Positions 13,616-27,165 are shown, numbered from the stretch's first letter. The stretch: DNA of 64,000 bases from Erpobdella octoculata (GCA_963978895.1 OZ022246.1:25120859-25184858), one strand, 5' to 3'. Notes: a model not told the origin generated them from the sequence alone. Numbers and translations are program-made.

Positions 13616-16600
13616 TAGATTTTAAGTTTTAAAATCATGGAACAAAAAAACATTCAAATAAAATGATTTAATATTAAAAGTATTTCAATTATTATTTAAA
13701 AAATTTGATAATAAAAATTACGATACATTTTTTATGAGTGTATTATATAAAATATAAAGCTAAATTGTTAAAATGAAGAAAATTGATGATGTCTCAAAAA
13801 TCATCCTCCAGTAAGATTAGAAACTAAAAGAATTTGCGTGGGAAGTTGTCATTAAAGATAAAGATACATATCTTGACCCGAGCCCCTTGCCCTTTAACCC
13901 CACAGGTAATCGACACAGTCATGCTACGTTTGACTGTTGTTGCTGTTGTTGTGCAACACTTAGTGAGTAAATCAACTTCCATCATTTTTAAAAAGTTTTA
14001 GAGAGTATCTTTTATATGGCTTGAATTTTTTAAACTTTTTGAAATTCTCAAAATACAATCGGTTCTACTCGATCACCTAGGCCTCGATCAATCAATCAAT
14101 CAAAATGAACTTATAAATCGCCTTTTAGTAAATTCAAGAATGAAAGAGTTTTGTCTTTCAAACCATTCTTGGTAAAATACAACATCAGCTGCGGTTTAGT
14201 TGAAATAGTTTGATTGAAATTAAAATTAGCTGCTATTCTCTTATCTTTTTCAAACATAACACAACATCAATGTTTGGTAACATCTATTACTCTTTCTTTC
14301 GAAATTGTAAGAAGATACCCTTGTTTGAGAATGGCCGGCTCTTTCGTTGAATCGAGTGGCGATTACATGGAATGCTTTCGATAACATCTCCTAATTGTTC
14401 TTTTTACATCCGCAATTGCAACAGAGAGGATATGCAATACATGCCTCGAGGTGCTAAGTTTTCCGACAGAAAATCGGCTTATATACGCCTAAACAGAAGC
14501 AACAGAAGTGAAAGGAATTTGGTTTAGTTGAGATATCTTCATACTGAGGGGTGAGATTCCCTAATCTTATAAAGGAGAGGAGACGAAAATATATCTTAAT
14601 CCAAATTCTTCGGCATCATATATGTTCGGCATATCCAAATTAATTTTACATACATTTATATATATAGGCATATATGCCGTCTAATTTGTTTTCCATTATT
14701 ATACAAGTGATTGAGCGCTAGTCACAAGACGCTTTTTTCAAATAAATTTTATTAAACAACTCACAACTTCAGGGGGCACACTAAAATATCACCGGGGGCC
14801 TACTTCAACGTCACAGGGGCCCGCTAATGCATAAAAAGGGCTTGCACAAACCTCTGATGCTTCTACTTAACACTTCTCAAGCCGTTCTTAGGGCCTATTT
14901 ATTTTCTTTGTAGACCCGAAACTACGTCAGGGGGCCTGCTGAAAAGTCAGGGAAAGGCAATGCCCCCTGCCCCCGAATTGATGTCCTTGGTTGATCTTAT
15001 GAAACACAATAATAGACAAAAAATTATAAATAAAAACCAAATAACCAATTATCTACTTAATAAAAACACACTGCTTCTAAATATTCTTTTTCGAGTCTGT
15101 GTGTTTTGTTTCACACACACACACACACACAAAAAACGTTTAAGTTTTAAATCCGAGCCCAATTTGGAACTAAGCAATCTTTATTTAGCCACAGTTTAGA
15201 AGACTTAGGCTGTAGACGTAACACCATCAAAAATATGACGCAATTCCGTGTACAATAAAGTCTTGCGTGTCTTAAGTAAACTAATAAGCTAAGAATGATG
15301 AGGAAACCCCTTATTTAAACTAGATGAAAGTTTCTTTCGAACTAAATTAGTGACATGAAAGATATGGGGTAAAAATGTAAAAGCTGTTTGTTCTTGCGGG
15401 TGGGTGCGTGATCTTGCAATACACCTAGGTAGGTGGTGTGCGTTTCTAGAGTGGTTATAAATAAGTAAAGTTCGGAATCGTACACCACGATTTGGGAGAG
15501 ATTTAAATTATTTGCTATTAAAAGAAAGCCCGCGGTCTCGCGAAATTTTTCTGTAGAATTGTAAGACAAATGAACTATGAACCCAATTTACTCTTTCTTT
15601 TATAGTTTTCTAATCTACTGTCCAACAAATATTTGCCAGACATCTCACCTTATTCAGGCGTTATGTTTCGAAACAGGATAATCGCGTGTAAGTGATGCGT
15701 CAATACAGCTATTGCTCACAGATGCCGTCGAAAATTCCTTGATTCCTAATCCTATGAACCCGAATTCAGAAGCGACCTCTACATTCTACATGCTTCAGCT
15801 ATGTGATATACATAGTTTAGCTGGACTACCTGACTGCTTGAAGGCCCTATTATACTTAATACACATGATATTGCACGAAGAGTGCAAGACTGTATTTTAA
15901 CCGCCAAAAAACATTCCATCAGGTTATTACCTGAACTTCAGAAGCAGAAGATATAGTTTATTACTTATTAACAATAACAAAGCATTCTTTTTACAACAAT
16001 AACACAACTTTCTTTTTACATGCATTCCCACAATCATATTTTTAAGAAATAATTTTTTTAACCAGCTTTGCTTTGCACCTTTCTACTTCACATGCTGGGT
16101 TATTTAAAACTGAGCTGACCCTATCAGCTCTTTTCTGAGAAAGTCTGATGGTCACCATACCATATAAACATAAAATGACACAATCTAGGATTTTTTTACA
16201 CATAATAGAATACAATTAAAATAATAATAAATAATACCTCTACTCATTTTTCCTTAGAAATGTTTGGCTCAATTTAACTCACTTAGAGTATACCGTACGA
16301 TTTTTCGCGTTCCGCTTCATTGGCCAAAATTTCAGGCCTGGCCCATTTCTAAAGACCTTAAATCTCTATAAATGACCAAAAAATTTCGACCCGTTCCGCT
16401 CAAAAACCCTAAAAATCACGACTCTACAAGCTCAGCATCCTACTACACACCACTGTGTTTAAAATCATGACCCATAGACAACTTTGGTTGAAGCCCTGAT
16501 AAGATTATTACACCACACGAACACCTAGTTAAAATGCTTTGTTATTGTCACCCCCTCGTTTATACAGTTGTTCCCCCTCATCATGTATGTGATCCCCGAT
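13613..16600. other. Gene desert left of GATD3
   Basis: No supported exon. Segment 14770-14965 has several G-run phrases (such as AGGGGGC and GGGGGCC) typical of degenerate invertebrate interspersed repeats; (CA)n at 15110-15131. A perfect CGTGGGAA lies at 13837-13844 with no partner site. Confidence 0.4.
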
Positions 16601-16739
16601 AAATGAGGTCACTTAACTGAAAAAAAAACACAACGACATTCTCAAATGAAAAAAAAAACTTTAAAAAAGTCAATAAAATAATATTCTGATATACCGAAAA
16701 GGTCTACACACATTTCTTTCTTCTTCATCATGATATCCC

Positions 16740-16876
16740 TCACTTTTTAATCAGATTCAAAAGAGACTTAACCATGAGTCCCACACCGTCGAACACCTCG
16801 TGAAGTTGGGCGTACCTGTACATGAAGGCGGGCGTAGTCACTATGAGGTTCTTTTCGTCAACATGCACCTCGTGTT

Positions 16877-16921
<45 letters not shown>

Positions 16922-18757
16922 AACACCAGAAGTAAAGGTCAAGGAAAAAAAATTTTTTAATGATGACAAGAAGGTGGATGTTTTTATATATAAAATAGTC
17001 AAATAAATTCAATAAACATTATTAGATGAAAAATAATAAATAAAGCTAAGGAGACAGAATTTTGAAAAGGTCTCCAATCTATAGCTCAAGGGTACCTATT
17101 TGAAACAGTACCTACTTTTTTTGTTAGCCAACCTAGTCTTTGCCATTGCAAAACCACGATATTAATACAGGTAACCGGGACCACAGAAATCTATAAATTT
17201 GTATAACAATCTTATACAAAGGATATATTAATATTCTTATCAACGTGTTCGGCTCCCATTTTAACGGCGGCTGAACATGCGTTGCTGTGAGGCCATTCGT
17301 CTCCTTCTTCGTTGCGGCCAAGTGTCACTTGGCAGCCCTTGATCACTTTGGCCGCAAGTATGGGCGATATGCAGCACAAACTGGAAAAAGTATTATCAAT
17401 CGATATAGCCTAATCTGCTCATCTAACATAACTTAATTATGTAATGATACGACAGTAAAGCAGTGAAAATAATTTTTAGATGAATAAATTAAAGTTTAAT
17501 GATTAGATTGAAATTTCCTTCATGCAAAACAAACGAAGATAAAGTTCAAGAAAACAACCTATGCACTGAATTTCTAAACATATTTTAAACAACTTGCTAA
17601 CAACTTTCGAAGTTAAAAAAAAAAACATGTTTCTCAAATGGTTAAATGTTTACATCATTAAATCACCCAAATAATTTTAAATAAATAATTAAAATGACTT
17701 AATCGCACACGTATTTAATACTAAGATATTTTCCAAATTTAAAAATAACCCGATCGGTTTTTTTGCTGAATGAAATTCCTTCAGTACCCGCTCAACTTGT
17801 TCGTCAACTGTCATTTCTGTTCCGTCGACGGCAAAGGAGGAGCTAAAATGAATAAATTAAAATGGAAAACGAATAAATTAAAATGTAAAACACGTGCGCA
17901 CGAATATTCTGCTCTATTTGGCAACATATCTATATTAGCTGATGAAATAGGTGCATGCCCAACATAAATCAAAAACAAATCAAATGAATTAATTGACGGT
18001 GACACGATCAAGTGAAAAAGTAGAATAAATTTTAAAAAAAGCAATAATAATTAATTTTTCAAACAACTAAAAATAAATAAAAATCACTCACAGGTTTTTA
18101 GCAGCACCAAACCCTCCGGGAAAAACCACAGCGTCAAACACGGACGACTTCAGTCGCTTGATTGACTGTATTTGACCCCTCGCTATGCGGGCAGACTCAA
18201 CGAGAACGTTTCTTTTATTAAAATTAAAAGAATGAATTTAAACAAATACATTTAACATTTACTTAATTAACTGCATTTCAATAACCTGGTTTCTTTTTTT
18301 GCTGGTTCTCCGTCGATGTGATCAATGACATGCATCTGATCTTTATCGGGCGCAAAGACTGCAACATTTGCCTGGCTTCTGCTCAGGTGAACTAATATCC
18401 TGTTTTTTAAATTGAAATTTTAAAAAACAAATAAATAAAATTACATGTAAGCAAATCAATACTTAATCAGAATCAGGAGTTAATAATTCAGCTAGCTAAC
18501 CCAGTGGCCTCATGAATCTCAGTTCCATCATAAACACCACAACCTGACAAAACCTACAAATAATTTCTCTTTGATTTATTTGAAAAACCACATTTCATAA
18601 AGTTTATTTTCTAAATTAAAATAATATTATAAGAAAAACTTACGACGGCTACATTGACATTATTTGCCAATGGAGATCCAGTTGAGAAAAAACAACCTGT
18701 GATCGGTGTTATGTTGTGATATTTTCGGAAAACCAAACTGATTCTACTTAATGCCAT
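16740..18757 (-). CDS. GATD3: GATD3/ES1-like mitochondrial glutamine amidotransferase-like protein
   Basis: Seven minus-strand exons: 18757-18644, 18553-18501, 18399-18286, 18211-18092, 17842-17750, 17380-17245, 16868-16740. All phases agree, giving about 252 residues (vertebrate ES1 about 268). Seen: a basic, Ser/Arg-rich N-terminus ([14 protein letters not shown]) typical of a mitochondrial presequence; [45 protein letters not shown]; the [16 protein letters not shown] nucleophile-elbow region; and VTTPAFM near the end, all ES1/ElbB hallmarks of the DJ-1/PfpI superfamily. Family: the bacterial relative has glyoxalase activity; ES1 is mitochondrial and its in vivo role is unsettled. Odd: the exon 6/7 junction lacks about 7 residues found in relatives, and a (CT)n microsatellite lies where the polypyrimidine tract should be. 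The exon-6 donor (GTTGAT) is weak. Confidence 0.9.
16879..16918. repeat. (GA)n at the GATD3 exon-7 acceptor
   Basis: About 38 bp of GA on the plus strand, hence (CT)n on the transcribed sense strand, lying about 10 bp upstream of the proposed 3' splice site and apparently supplying its polypyrimidine tract. Confidence 0.85.
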
Positions 18758-19181
18758 ATTGAGGTTCCACCAGCAGACTTAAAAAAAGCAGAGTTCTTTT
18801 CTTGCAGAAATGCAGACTAACTCTGAACTTGAACAATGTTGTGTTGACCTGAACCGGCCAAGAGAATAGAATTCTGATTGATCGATACATTATTGTATTA
18901 TATTAAATTAAATTATTTTTAGTTTTTTAAAATTATTAATAAATATAAAATTTTAATTATTAAATTAAAATTAAATAATACAACTAATGTAGGCGTGTAG
19001 TTTAAGCATTAGTTTACTATGTACTATGTTTACAGCTTAAATTGAAAATCGCTCGCTCTTCGGCATTCATGTTTTGATTCTCACACTCCAATTATAGAGC
19101 GGGCTTCTGATTATTTTTGTTAAAACTAGTATTTTTTAGTTTTGTTATACATTTAGTTTAATTTTTTACAACATTCGCATC
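18758..19181. promoter_or_regulatory. Shared divergent promoter, GATD3 / NUP62
   Basis: Only 424 bp separate the GATD3 ATG (minus, 18757) and the proposed NUP62 ATG (plus, 19182). The segment is AT-rich with no obvious TATA box for either side. A bidirectional promoter is inferred from spacing. Confidence 0.5.
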
Positions 19182-22100
19182 ATGAACCCCGCTGGTTCTG
19201 GAACACATGGCTAGAAACTTTCAAAATCAATTATCATCTAATTCTAAATTAATCTAAATCTAATAATTCTAATAACTATTTATTAGCTTAATTAGCTATA
19301 TAAAGCTGTTGTCTGTTGTATTGTTTTTCAACTGTTTTGTATCTTATTCATAGGTTTCTCGTTTGGAAATCAGAACACAGCCAACACGGCTGGCAATACC
19401 GCAACAACAGCCTTACCATCATTTGGAGGTACAAACAGTGACAAACATAATTGTAAATTTCGGTGGTAAAGTCGAGTTACCATAAATATCTTTTGTATAG
19501 ATCAGGCAGATGGTAGAGATTATTTTGGCAAAATATTTTGAAAATACAAACGATTCTCTGTCAAGCCCCCTTTTACCCTTTTTTTATTAATTATAAAACT
19601 TTGAATATTACGGTATATTTTATGTAGGCCTGGGAGGCTTTGGGAATGCAGGCAGTTCAGCTTTTGGATTACAGAAAACAGCAACTTCAGGTAGAGATAT
19701 TCGACTGTTTATTAAGTCTCTTAAAAAAAATAAAGTGCATTCGTCTTCGTTTTTATAGCTGCTCCCAGTACTGGAGGTTTTGGCACGTTCGGCGGGGCGC
19801 AGACTGCCGCAGGAGGTACGTGTTGTCAGGTTTCGATTATAAATACAACACCCTGTTTGATGAAAAATAACAATTTCGGTCTTTACTAGAGTAGTTCATT
19901 GTTATTAATTCATGTGTTGTCTCTGTATATACAGTAGAAGTCCTTAAAAGCCCTCGAGTAAGAGCAAAAGCGTCTGCTTCTCGTGTCTGTCCATTTCTCG
20001 TGGACGCGCTGCTATTGGCCAGATACTTATTTAAGAAATTCCCTTCTGCTGTTAGCCTCGACTCTTCAGAGATGTCGGTCTAGAGGACGTTGACTGGATA
20101 TATATACTTATCTCATTCTCTAAATCATGTAAACCTTTAAGTGAATAACAAGAAAAAGTTATAATCACTGTCTGAACATTTATGTTTATATTGATTTAAT
20201 TATACAAGTCTTAAATTATAATAAACTGGAATATAATCAGTATTTGTTTAAACAGGATGTGACTAATATTGACTGGTTAAAATAATTCTGAGTCAATTTA
20301 ATGAATTGAAACTAGACAAGCACCTACGTGCTACATAGTTAGAATAGTTGTTTGATATCAGATATGGTAATAAGTAATTGTCTTTTTCTTCCATCATTTA
20401 TTTATTTTGGGCACAGGTTTTTGACCATAAACAGATCGATTGAAAGCGTTTTCAATAATTGCAGGATTCGGCTTTGGAGCAGCGTCAGCTCAGCCGGCAA
20501 CCGGTGGAGCATCCTCCTTGTTCGGCTCTTTCAATGCCAACAGTACGGCCCAACCGTCCTCGGGAATGTTCGGCTTCAGTAACGCAGCTACTACTAACAG
20601 CTCTATCACGGCGCCTCAGTTCGGTTTTGGGAATAGCAGTGCTCAGCAGCAACCTGCTGCACAAGGGTTGAATTTTGGCAATTCAGCTGCTGGCACTGCA
20701 ACATCTGGTGGACAATCTTTAGGATTTGGTGGCCTTGGAGCTGCTGGGGGAATGTCTTTTTCTTTGAACCAGAACAGTGCGGCTACTGGCCAGGCAGCTG
20801 CTAGTCAGACAGCTGGGTTTTTTGCTTCTAGTAATCCTGCCGCAGCTTCGAGTACCACGTTAGGAACAGGTAATACTGGATTCGGTTTCGGAGGAGTTGC
20901 CGCAACCACTGCCGCCGGTGGAACTGGTTTCGGAGGGTTCGGCTCCACTAACTTGACCCTCGGAGGGGGAGCTGCTGCTCCACAGACTACGCCCTTCAAC
21001 CTCACGGGTGCTACCAGCAACACAATAGCGGCTCCTGCCAGCACTGCTGCCGGATTTGGTCTTTCATTCAACGCTGGAAGTGCAACCGGTAGTGGAGGTT
21101 TCACTCTGGGAGGTGGCGGTGGTGCTGGAGCTCTGAATCTAACAAGTTCAGCTGCCCCCACGCAAACTGGTTTCTCTTTCGGAGGAGGAAGTGCACAACA
21201 GCCTGCTGCTGCGAGTGCAGCTGCTGTTACAGCTGTAACTTCATCGGTTGCAGGTATGAACTTTAAAACAGATTCGTTTCAGTTTCTTGTTGCTAGTGTA
21301 AATTTATTAAGTGCCCAAGTCACTTGGGAGCTGATAACAGTCTCTGCCACATTGTAGAAAACCTTATTAAACTTATCTACGTGTGTGAAATGAGAGAATG
21401 AAGAGCTGTAATTGCAGCTTATTTTTTTTTTAGTTAATTAATTGTCGATAATATACTTTAATTATTTATAATATTTTATTATGCTTATTAATAATATATT
21501 TTCAGCCACTTCTATGCCCTTTCTCAGTAATCTATTGAGTCAGCCTGCTGCACCGACCGCTCCTATGGGCGGTGGATTTATCTCCAAGCCTGCTGCTCCT
21601 GCAGCAACTACAACTGCAGCTCCTGCAGCTCCTGCTCCTACTTCATCTTTTTTTTCAGGTAAATTTTCAATAGGTTTTTATTTATCTAGACTTGTTTTCT
21701 TTCAAACTGTCTTTCTTTTACTTAAGTTTTTTGCTCACGCCCTGAAGATGAGACTCTCTTTGGGATTGTAGTCGAGCACAGTAATTGCAGTTGAATTTTT
21801 CTGCAACAATGTACAGCTTTCTAGACCATTCATAGTCGAGATGATTATGTAATTAATTATTATAATTAATTAATTATTTTATTCATTCACAGCACCAGCT
21901 TCTTCTGCTGGAGCGGCACCGACACTCGGTGGAGGTGGTTTCTCTCTCGATGGTTCCGGCGCTGCAAAAACACCGTCGCAAGGCTTCGGGGGTTTCGGGA
22001 GTGGCTTGATGACAGCCGCCGCTGCTGCCTCTACCACCCTCGCTACGACTACTACTACCGCTGCTGCTGCAGCAACCACAACTGCTGCTTCTTCTGCATT

Positions 22101-24064
22101 GTAAGTGCTTGTAATAGTTAAATTGTTATGTAATTTCATGTACTTTTCTTGAGGATGTGTTTGATGCAGCTTCAAAACAACTAGCGGTTGTTTTTTATAG
22201 TTTGGTTGAGTTATCCTAATTTACTTATGTAACAGTAAAGGAACAGCTCTGAACTTTTCATCTCTTGGGGGCGGAGCTACGTCGTCGTCCGCCGCCACCG
22301 GCTTCTCCGTGCCTGCCAGTACCGACGCGGTCGCTTCTACTACTTCCGCCGCTGCCTCCGCGACTGCCGCGTCTTCGGCGGTTTCCGCCTCGACGACTTA
22401 CGGTCAACTGGAAGAGTGGATCAACAGGTGGAGTCACGAACTTCAAGAACAAGAAAGAGTCTTTCTTGAACAGGCCATGCAAATCAACGCCTGGGACAGG
22501 GTGCTCGTTGAGAATGGTGATAAGGTGAAATCGCAACAGTTTTTTTTTGTAACAGTTTCAATTGCCCCACCATATAAAGTTGTTTCATAAGCGATGTCGC
22601 TATGTTGTTTAATTATTAGGTAAACATCTAATAATTGATGCTATATCTGATACCTTCACTTGTGTGTACAGTGTGCAGTCGCGTACCAAATGACTCACAG
22701 AACTATGTGTTCTGTTTGCTCACTCTGTCTCATATACGTTTTACCACCCCAGATAGCCCAGCTGAACCTTGATGTTGAAAAGGTCAAACTCGACCACCAG
22801 AGACTCGACCTCGACCTTGACTTCGTTCTGGCCCAGCAGAACGAACTCGAGCAAGCGCTTGCGCCTCTGGAAGCAGCACTGCAAAATCAACAGCTGCCCC
22901 ACCAGCAGATGGGTCTCAATACAAGCAGCTACGTCCAGCATGCTGATATAGAGAGGGAACATATGTTAGTATACTTTGTCATTATTGTTTTTATTATTAT
23001 TTGTCCACTTGCTTATATATAAAAGATAAACGTTTTTTTGTTTAATTTCTAGCGATATACCAGCAGATACATATAATATCTCTTTAGCACTATCTATATC
23101 TTTCTTGCGTTACGATCAAACTACAGCTATAAACTATCGGAGAGCATCGACGGCCAACTCAAGAGAATGTCGAGCAACCTGAAGGAAATCATTGATCACA
23201 TCAACTCGAGTAACTCCGGTCCAACATCAAACGATGTGGTTTGTTATTAATTGGCTTTTTTTTTTAATAATTTATTGATTTTTTTTGCTGAATATGCCTT
23301 CACGTCTTGTAGAGTTTTGCAATAATTTGGTTTAAGTAAACGGTAGCTTGGTGATAAGAAGGGTTTATAAGAAGCAGTGTCAAGTAGTCTTACAAATAAT
23401 AATTGTAAATATTCATAAATTTACATAAATATTAATTAAACAGTTTATTGGTTATGACTAAATTATAAATTCTTCTTACAAATGATAATTGTATTATTCA
23501 TAAACTTTTATAAATATTAATGAAGCAGATTATTAGTTACGCCTCTAAATTAGGAATTCTTCTTTTGCAGATGTACCAAATCTCGACGATATTGAACGCC
23601 CACATGGACTCCCTGCAGTGGATCGATCGCAACACTGGTAAAGTTTTGTTTTTTTAATACGGTCGAACAGAGATATTGTTGTACCTCCCGGGGAATTGGA
23701 AAAAGTACTAAGATTCATTTATTGATATGCACGAACATAACAAAAATAACCACTCATTTTAAGCTGCATGCGTGTGTCATGCATTATTGATTGTTTCCGT
23801 TACCAGTGTTCGGCTGCAGTCATATTTTCTTTTTTACTATTTCGTGTGTCGTTTTTTTAATATTTTTGAAAACATTTATTTATTTCTTCATTCATTTACT
23901 ATCTCTTCATCTTTTTCATTTTACCTGTCACTCAATCCACAGAAAGTCTCCAGAGGAAGGTGGGCGAACTGAACAACCAGCTGGAAGAGCACAAGAAACT
24001 CGGACTCGCGAACAACAACAGTAACAGTGCCAGCTTCAACAACTCCCCCTTCAGATTCAAATAA
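19182..24064 (+). CDS. NUP62: Nuclear pore glycoprotein p62
   Basis: Twelve plus-strand exons: 19182-19194, 19354-19428, 19628-19690, 19759-19815, 20465-21253, 21506-21658, 21893-22100, 22236-22524, 22753-22964, 23127-23238, 23571-23637, 23943-24064. Phases agree throughout, giving 719 residues (human p62 522). Residues 1 to about 500 are FG/GFGF repeats in Ala/Thr/Ser/Gly-rich sequence, the permeability-barrier part. From about residue 506 the conserved coiled coil begins: TYGQLEEWINRWSHELQEQE, NAWDRVLVENGDK, VEKVKLDHQRLD, YVQHADIERE, LNAHMDSLQWIDRNT. This part assembles with Nup54 and Nup58 in the central channel. The first exon codes only MNPA plus one base and has a weak donor (GTTCTG), so the extreme N-terminus is less certain. 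The longer size comes from the FG region, much of it in one 789-bp exon. Confidence 0.95.
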
Positions 24065-24480
24065 ATGAATGAACTTCTGCGATGACGATGATGATGATGC
24101 TGATGATGATAGTTATAGCAACCGAATGGTTATTGACTGACAGATGACAACAGTTGTGATGATGGTGATTGGAACTCGTCTTTGTGTTGTCTAAAGTGCT
24201 GATGTGGTTTCTTTTCAACTAAGAATTAATGGTTTTAGTTATTCAATGACCTTGGATATTTCCTTAATAGTCAGGTGAAAATGCAACAGCTGAATAATTC
24301 AGAAACAACTTTTAGATCGACGATAACGAATCGTTAAATTCCCCGTCAACGTTAACCGTAATCAGTGCACCGTTGTTAATTTTTTGACCATTATTTCAGC
24401 ATCGGGGTTGTTTTGATCTTTCAGAAAAACTACCGTACAAAAAAGCGTACTTTCAATTGGTCAATTAGTGGTTATTGTAA

Positions 24481-24486
24481 AATAAA
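24481..24486 (+). terminator. Poly(A) signal, NUP62
   Basis: AATAAA about 415 bp after the NUP62 stop codon; another AATAAA lies at 24535-24540. The next gene starts at 24723. Confidence 0.5.
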
Positions 24487-24722
24487 GGAATACAAACTCA
24501 GCGGTGAACGGAAGCTGGAAAAAATAATTTATAAAATAAAAACAATTAGGTGGTATGATAGGTTTTCTATTTTTATTTTTCGACTAGAGATTTTCGTTAT
24601 TTAGTTGTACCTATATCTGGGATTGCGTCACAAAATGCATGGGCGCGCGCGATTTTTTCGTGCTACAAAAACATTCCTATGTTGATTCTGCAGTAAAGGA
24701 AGCTAAATAATAGCAAGAAAAA

Positions 24723-27028
24723 ATGAACGACAATTTCAGATCGCCCCGGCGTGGAGTCCGCAGGACAAGGACGAAATCCCTCGGTCTCTTCCTAAAGACC
24801 CCCAAAAAAGTGGTCAAATCGACGGATGAAATGGACGAATTGTTGCGCTCGGCAAACTATTCTCATAGAAACTTCTTAAAGAAAAGCGATTCTTTCACGA
24901 AAACGATCATTACCAATCTGATGAAGAAAGTCGTGCTGACCAACAGGAGAAGAGTGAAAGCCGAAGAACCGTCTCGCTTGCCGCAGTTGGACTATCACGG
25001 AGTCGAGGACAAAGACACGATCAACGTCTACCGGCATCCGTGCGCAGAGATGATTTGGATGACCGTCGTCAGAACCGTAGTACTGTTGCTGACAGCCTTC
25101 GGCGCCATGGTCAAACCGTTCAAGAAGTTCGAAAAGGTGACAGAGAAAAGCATCATGAACGAGTATCGAACGGCTTTGAACACACTGGAAATGAAGGCGC
25201 TGAGTTTCGACCACAAGAACTTCATTACGAACAAGCTGACGACGGTTCCAGAGACCGCCGCACGTGTCATGACCATGGGCGAAAGCCTCAGAAAACCCAG
25301 CGACATCATGATCATCTATTCGGTAATGATGAATCTTCCAGTCTTCGCTACTAAGTACACCAGTGAAATGTGCTGGAAGATGGCGCGGCACTGTCGCTAC
25401 GTCAAGTACGCCGTCAGACGCGTCATCAGCAAGCAGAACCGCACGCCGATACGCGTCTACTTCATCTACTCGGGCGTCGTCAACGTCATCTACAATATGG
25501 GCGACGACGAAGACCTGTACACGTCACACCAGAAGAAAGTCGTCTCTCTGACCAGGGGCGCCTGCATCGGCCACACCCACAAGACCCAGCTGTGCATCTG
25601 TGCCACAGAGTGCGAACTGCTCGTCATCAACAAAGACGTCTACGAAGAAAAAGGCTTCAACGAGATCCAAGAAAAGGAGTTCGAAGATAAATTCGAGTTC
25701 TTCAGACGATGGCCGCCGCTTGAAGGTTGGTCGGATGGCGCGTGCTACGACATCGCCAAAGTGAGTTTCGTAGAAAATTACCCGTGCGATCGCATGATCC
25801 TCAGAGACATCACCGACGACGTCTCGGACCTTGCCTGGTTTGTCGTCAGAGGGGCGGTCGAAGTGGTCAAAGTGGTAGAGTACGCCAGGTGCCACGGCGT
25901 TCCGAAGCAGTCCCTGAGAGTGACTCCGGTGAAAGAAAAAATGACTCATTTTAAAAACACAACTCTGAAGAGGATACAAACCAAGTCATACTTTACGCCA
26001 ACTGCTTGTCTGTCTACTCATCGCTCTTCAGTTAAATCCGATGATGGCCTTAGTCTTTTGGCCAAGTCCTCTTTAGCACAAGAGTCGCACTCGCTGAAAA
26101 AACCCATGTACCTCAAGATAAGAACATTAAACAAAGGTGACTGTTACGGCATCGGAAAGTTAAAGCTTGCCGACCTGCCGCAAGATTCTAACAGGTTCTG
26201 TCTGATCAGTAAGGACAGTACCGTCATCAGAACGCCTTGCACTGAACTGTGCAACTTGATCGGAATACTGGGCGTCGACCACAAGGCGCTTCTCCGAGCC
26301 TGCTTCGTTTACGATAGCGACGAAACCATTTGTCAGAAGATGATCGATATACTGACTTTCGATAGGTACAAGAATAAAATCTTGAAGAGTTTAAAGTAAG
26401 TTTGTTTGTTTCATTGTAAAATTAAAATGATTTATTATTATATTCTGATGTTTTTGCATCAGTTTAGTGCAACAAGCATTCTGTTTTGACTATAACCCAC
26501 CAAGTTAATTTACTTGTGACCAGTGGCGGATTCAGGAATTCCTGGTGGGGTTGGGGTGGGGGAAATGCAGTTTTGCCAATTGCATTTTTTTCTCTCTAAA
26601 AAACTCACACTTTCTACAACAAAGACCTGATGACCAGGGCCAGGGGGTAGTATTTTTAACAAAATCCCCCCTATCAGAACTCTGAATCATGAAAAAAAAT
26701 TTATTGTGAAAAAAATTGAAATAAACTTTTTCAATTTTTGGGGTCACTGCGGAGGCTGAAGATCTTAATCAAATGAAATGAAAAAGTCCACATATTTTTA
26801 CTTTAAAATAAGGCACCAATCCCCTCTTATTAGAACTATACCATCGGACAAACATACAAGAAAGCAAGTTGAGAAAAACGTGATAAAAAGATAATTATTA
26901 ATAATTAATAACTAATTATTTTTCTTATTATCAGAACGCCTGGTCACAGCATACCAGAGCACTGCCAGACAATGTACGATCCACTCCAGGCAAAAATAAG
27001 TGAAGAGACAACTTACGAAAACCTTTAA
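24723..27028 (+). CDS. CNBD2-like cyclic nucleotide-binding-domain protein A
   Basis: One long exon (24723-26395) plus a proposed short 3' exon (26935-27028) gives 588 residues. If the intron is not removed, the frame stops at 26399 (558 residues), because the TAA overlaps a GTAAGT donor. Seen: Arg/Lys-rich N-terminus; a hydrophobic stretch IWMTVVRTVVLLLTAFGAM at about 111-129; a CNB fold at about 194-310 (DIMIIYSVMMNLPVF, RVYFIYSGVVNVI); then a second, weaker CNB-like segment at about 345-530 (MILRDI, WFVVRGAVEVVKVV, GDCYGIGKL, STVIRTPCTEL). The general layout resembles CNBD2/CRIS, a sperm cAMP-binding protein. Odd: the phosphate-binding cassette reads GACIGHTHKTQLCICATECE and lacks the usual Glu and Arg that bind the cyclic phosphate, so cAMP binding is doubtful. 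Tandem paralogue of the next gene. The family is clear, the orthology moderately so. Confidence 0.82.
26521..26760. mobile_element. Degenerate interspersed repeat in CNBD2-like A intron
   Basis: Starts with CAGTGGCGGATTCAGG, a phrase common at the ends of invertebrate non-autonomous DNA transposons, followed by G-rich sequence and a CCCCCCTATCAGAACTC-type phrase. No clear terminal inverted repeat or target duplication was found, so the assignment is tentative. A related-looking G-rich fragment occurs at about 28285-28330 in intron 1 of the next gene. Confidence 0.3.
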
Positions 27029-27159
27029 CTTTTGGATGAAAAATTTGTTTTGTGTTGATAATTTATAATTTTAATGGTATTTATTTTCTTGATTTCAGTG
27101 GATAATTTTTTAAAATTTTGTGTATATACAGCAAAAGATTATCAGTGGTTTGGATTTTA

Positions 27160-27165
27160 AATAAA
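27160..27165 (+). terminator. Poly(A) signal, CNBD2-like A
   Basis: AATAAA 132 bp after the stop codon of the spliced form. Its position supports the downstream 3' exon. Confidence 0.6.

Noticed and set aside
15712..15900. 62-codon plus-strand frame (MLTDAVENSLIPN)
   Set aside because: Fairly balanced composition but isolated, with no splice partners or recognisable family; chance frame most likely.
20805..21161. Pro/Ala/Val-rich minus-strand frame opposite NUP62
   Set aside because: Antisense shadow of the GC-rich FG-repeat exon.
24876..25391. 171-codon minus-strand frame opposite CNBD2-like A
   Set aside because: Antisense shadow of a GC-rich coding exon; no family signal of its own.
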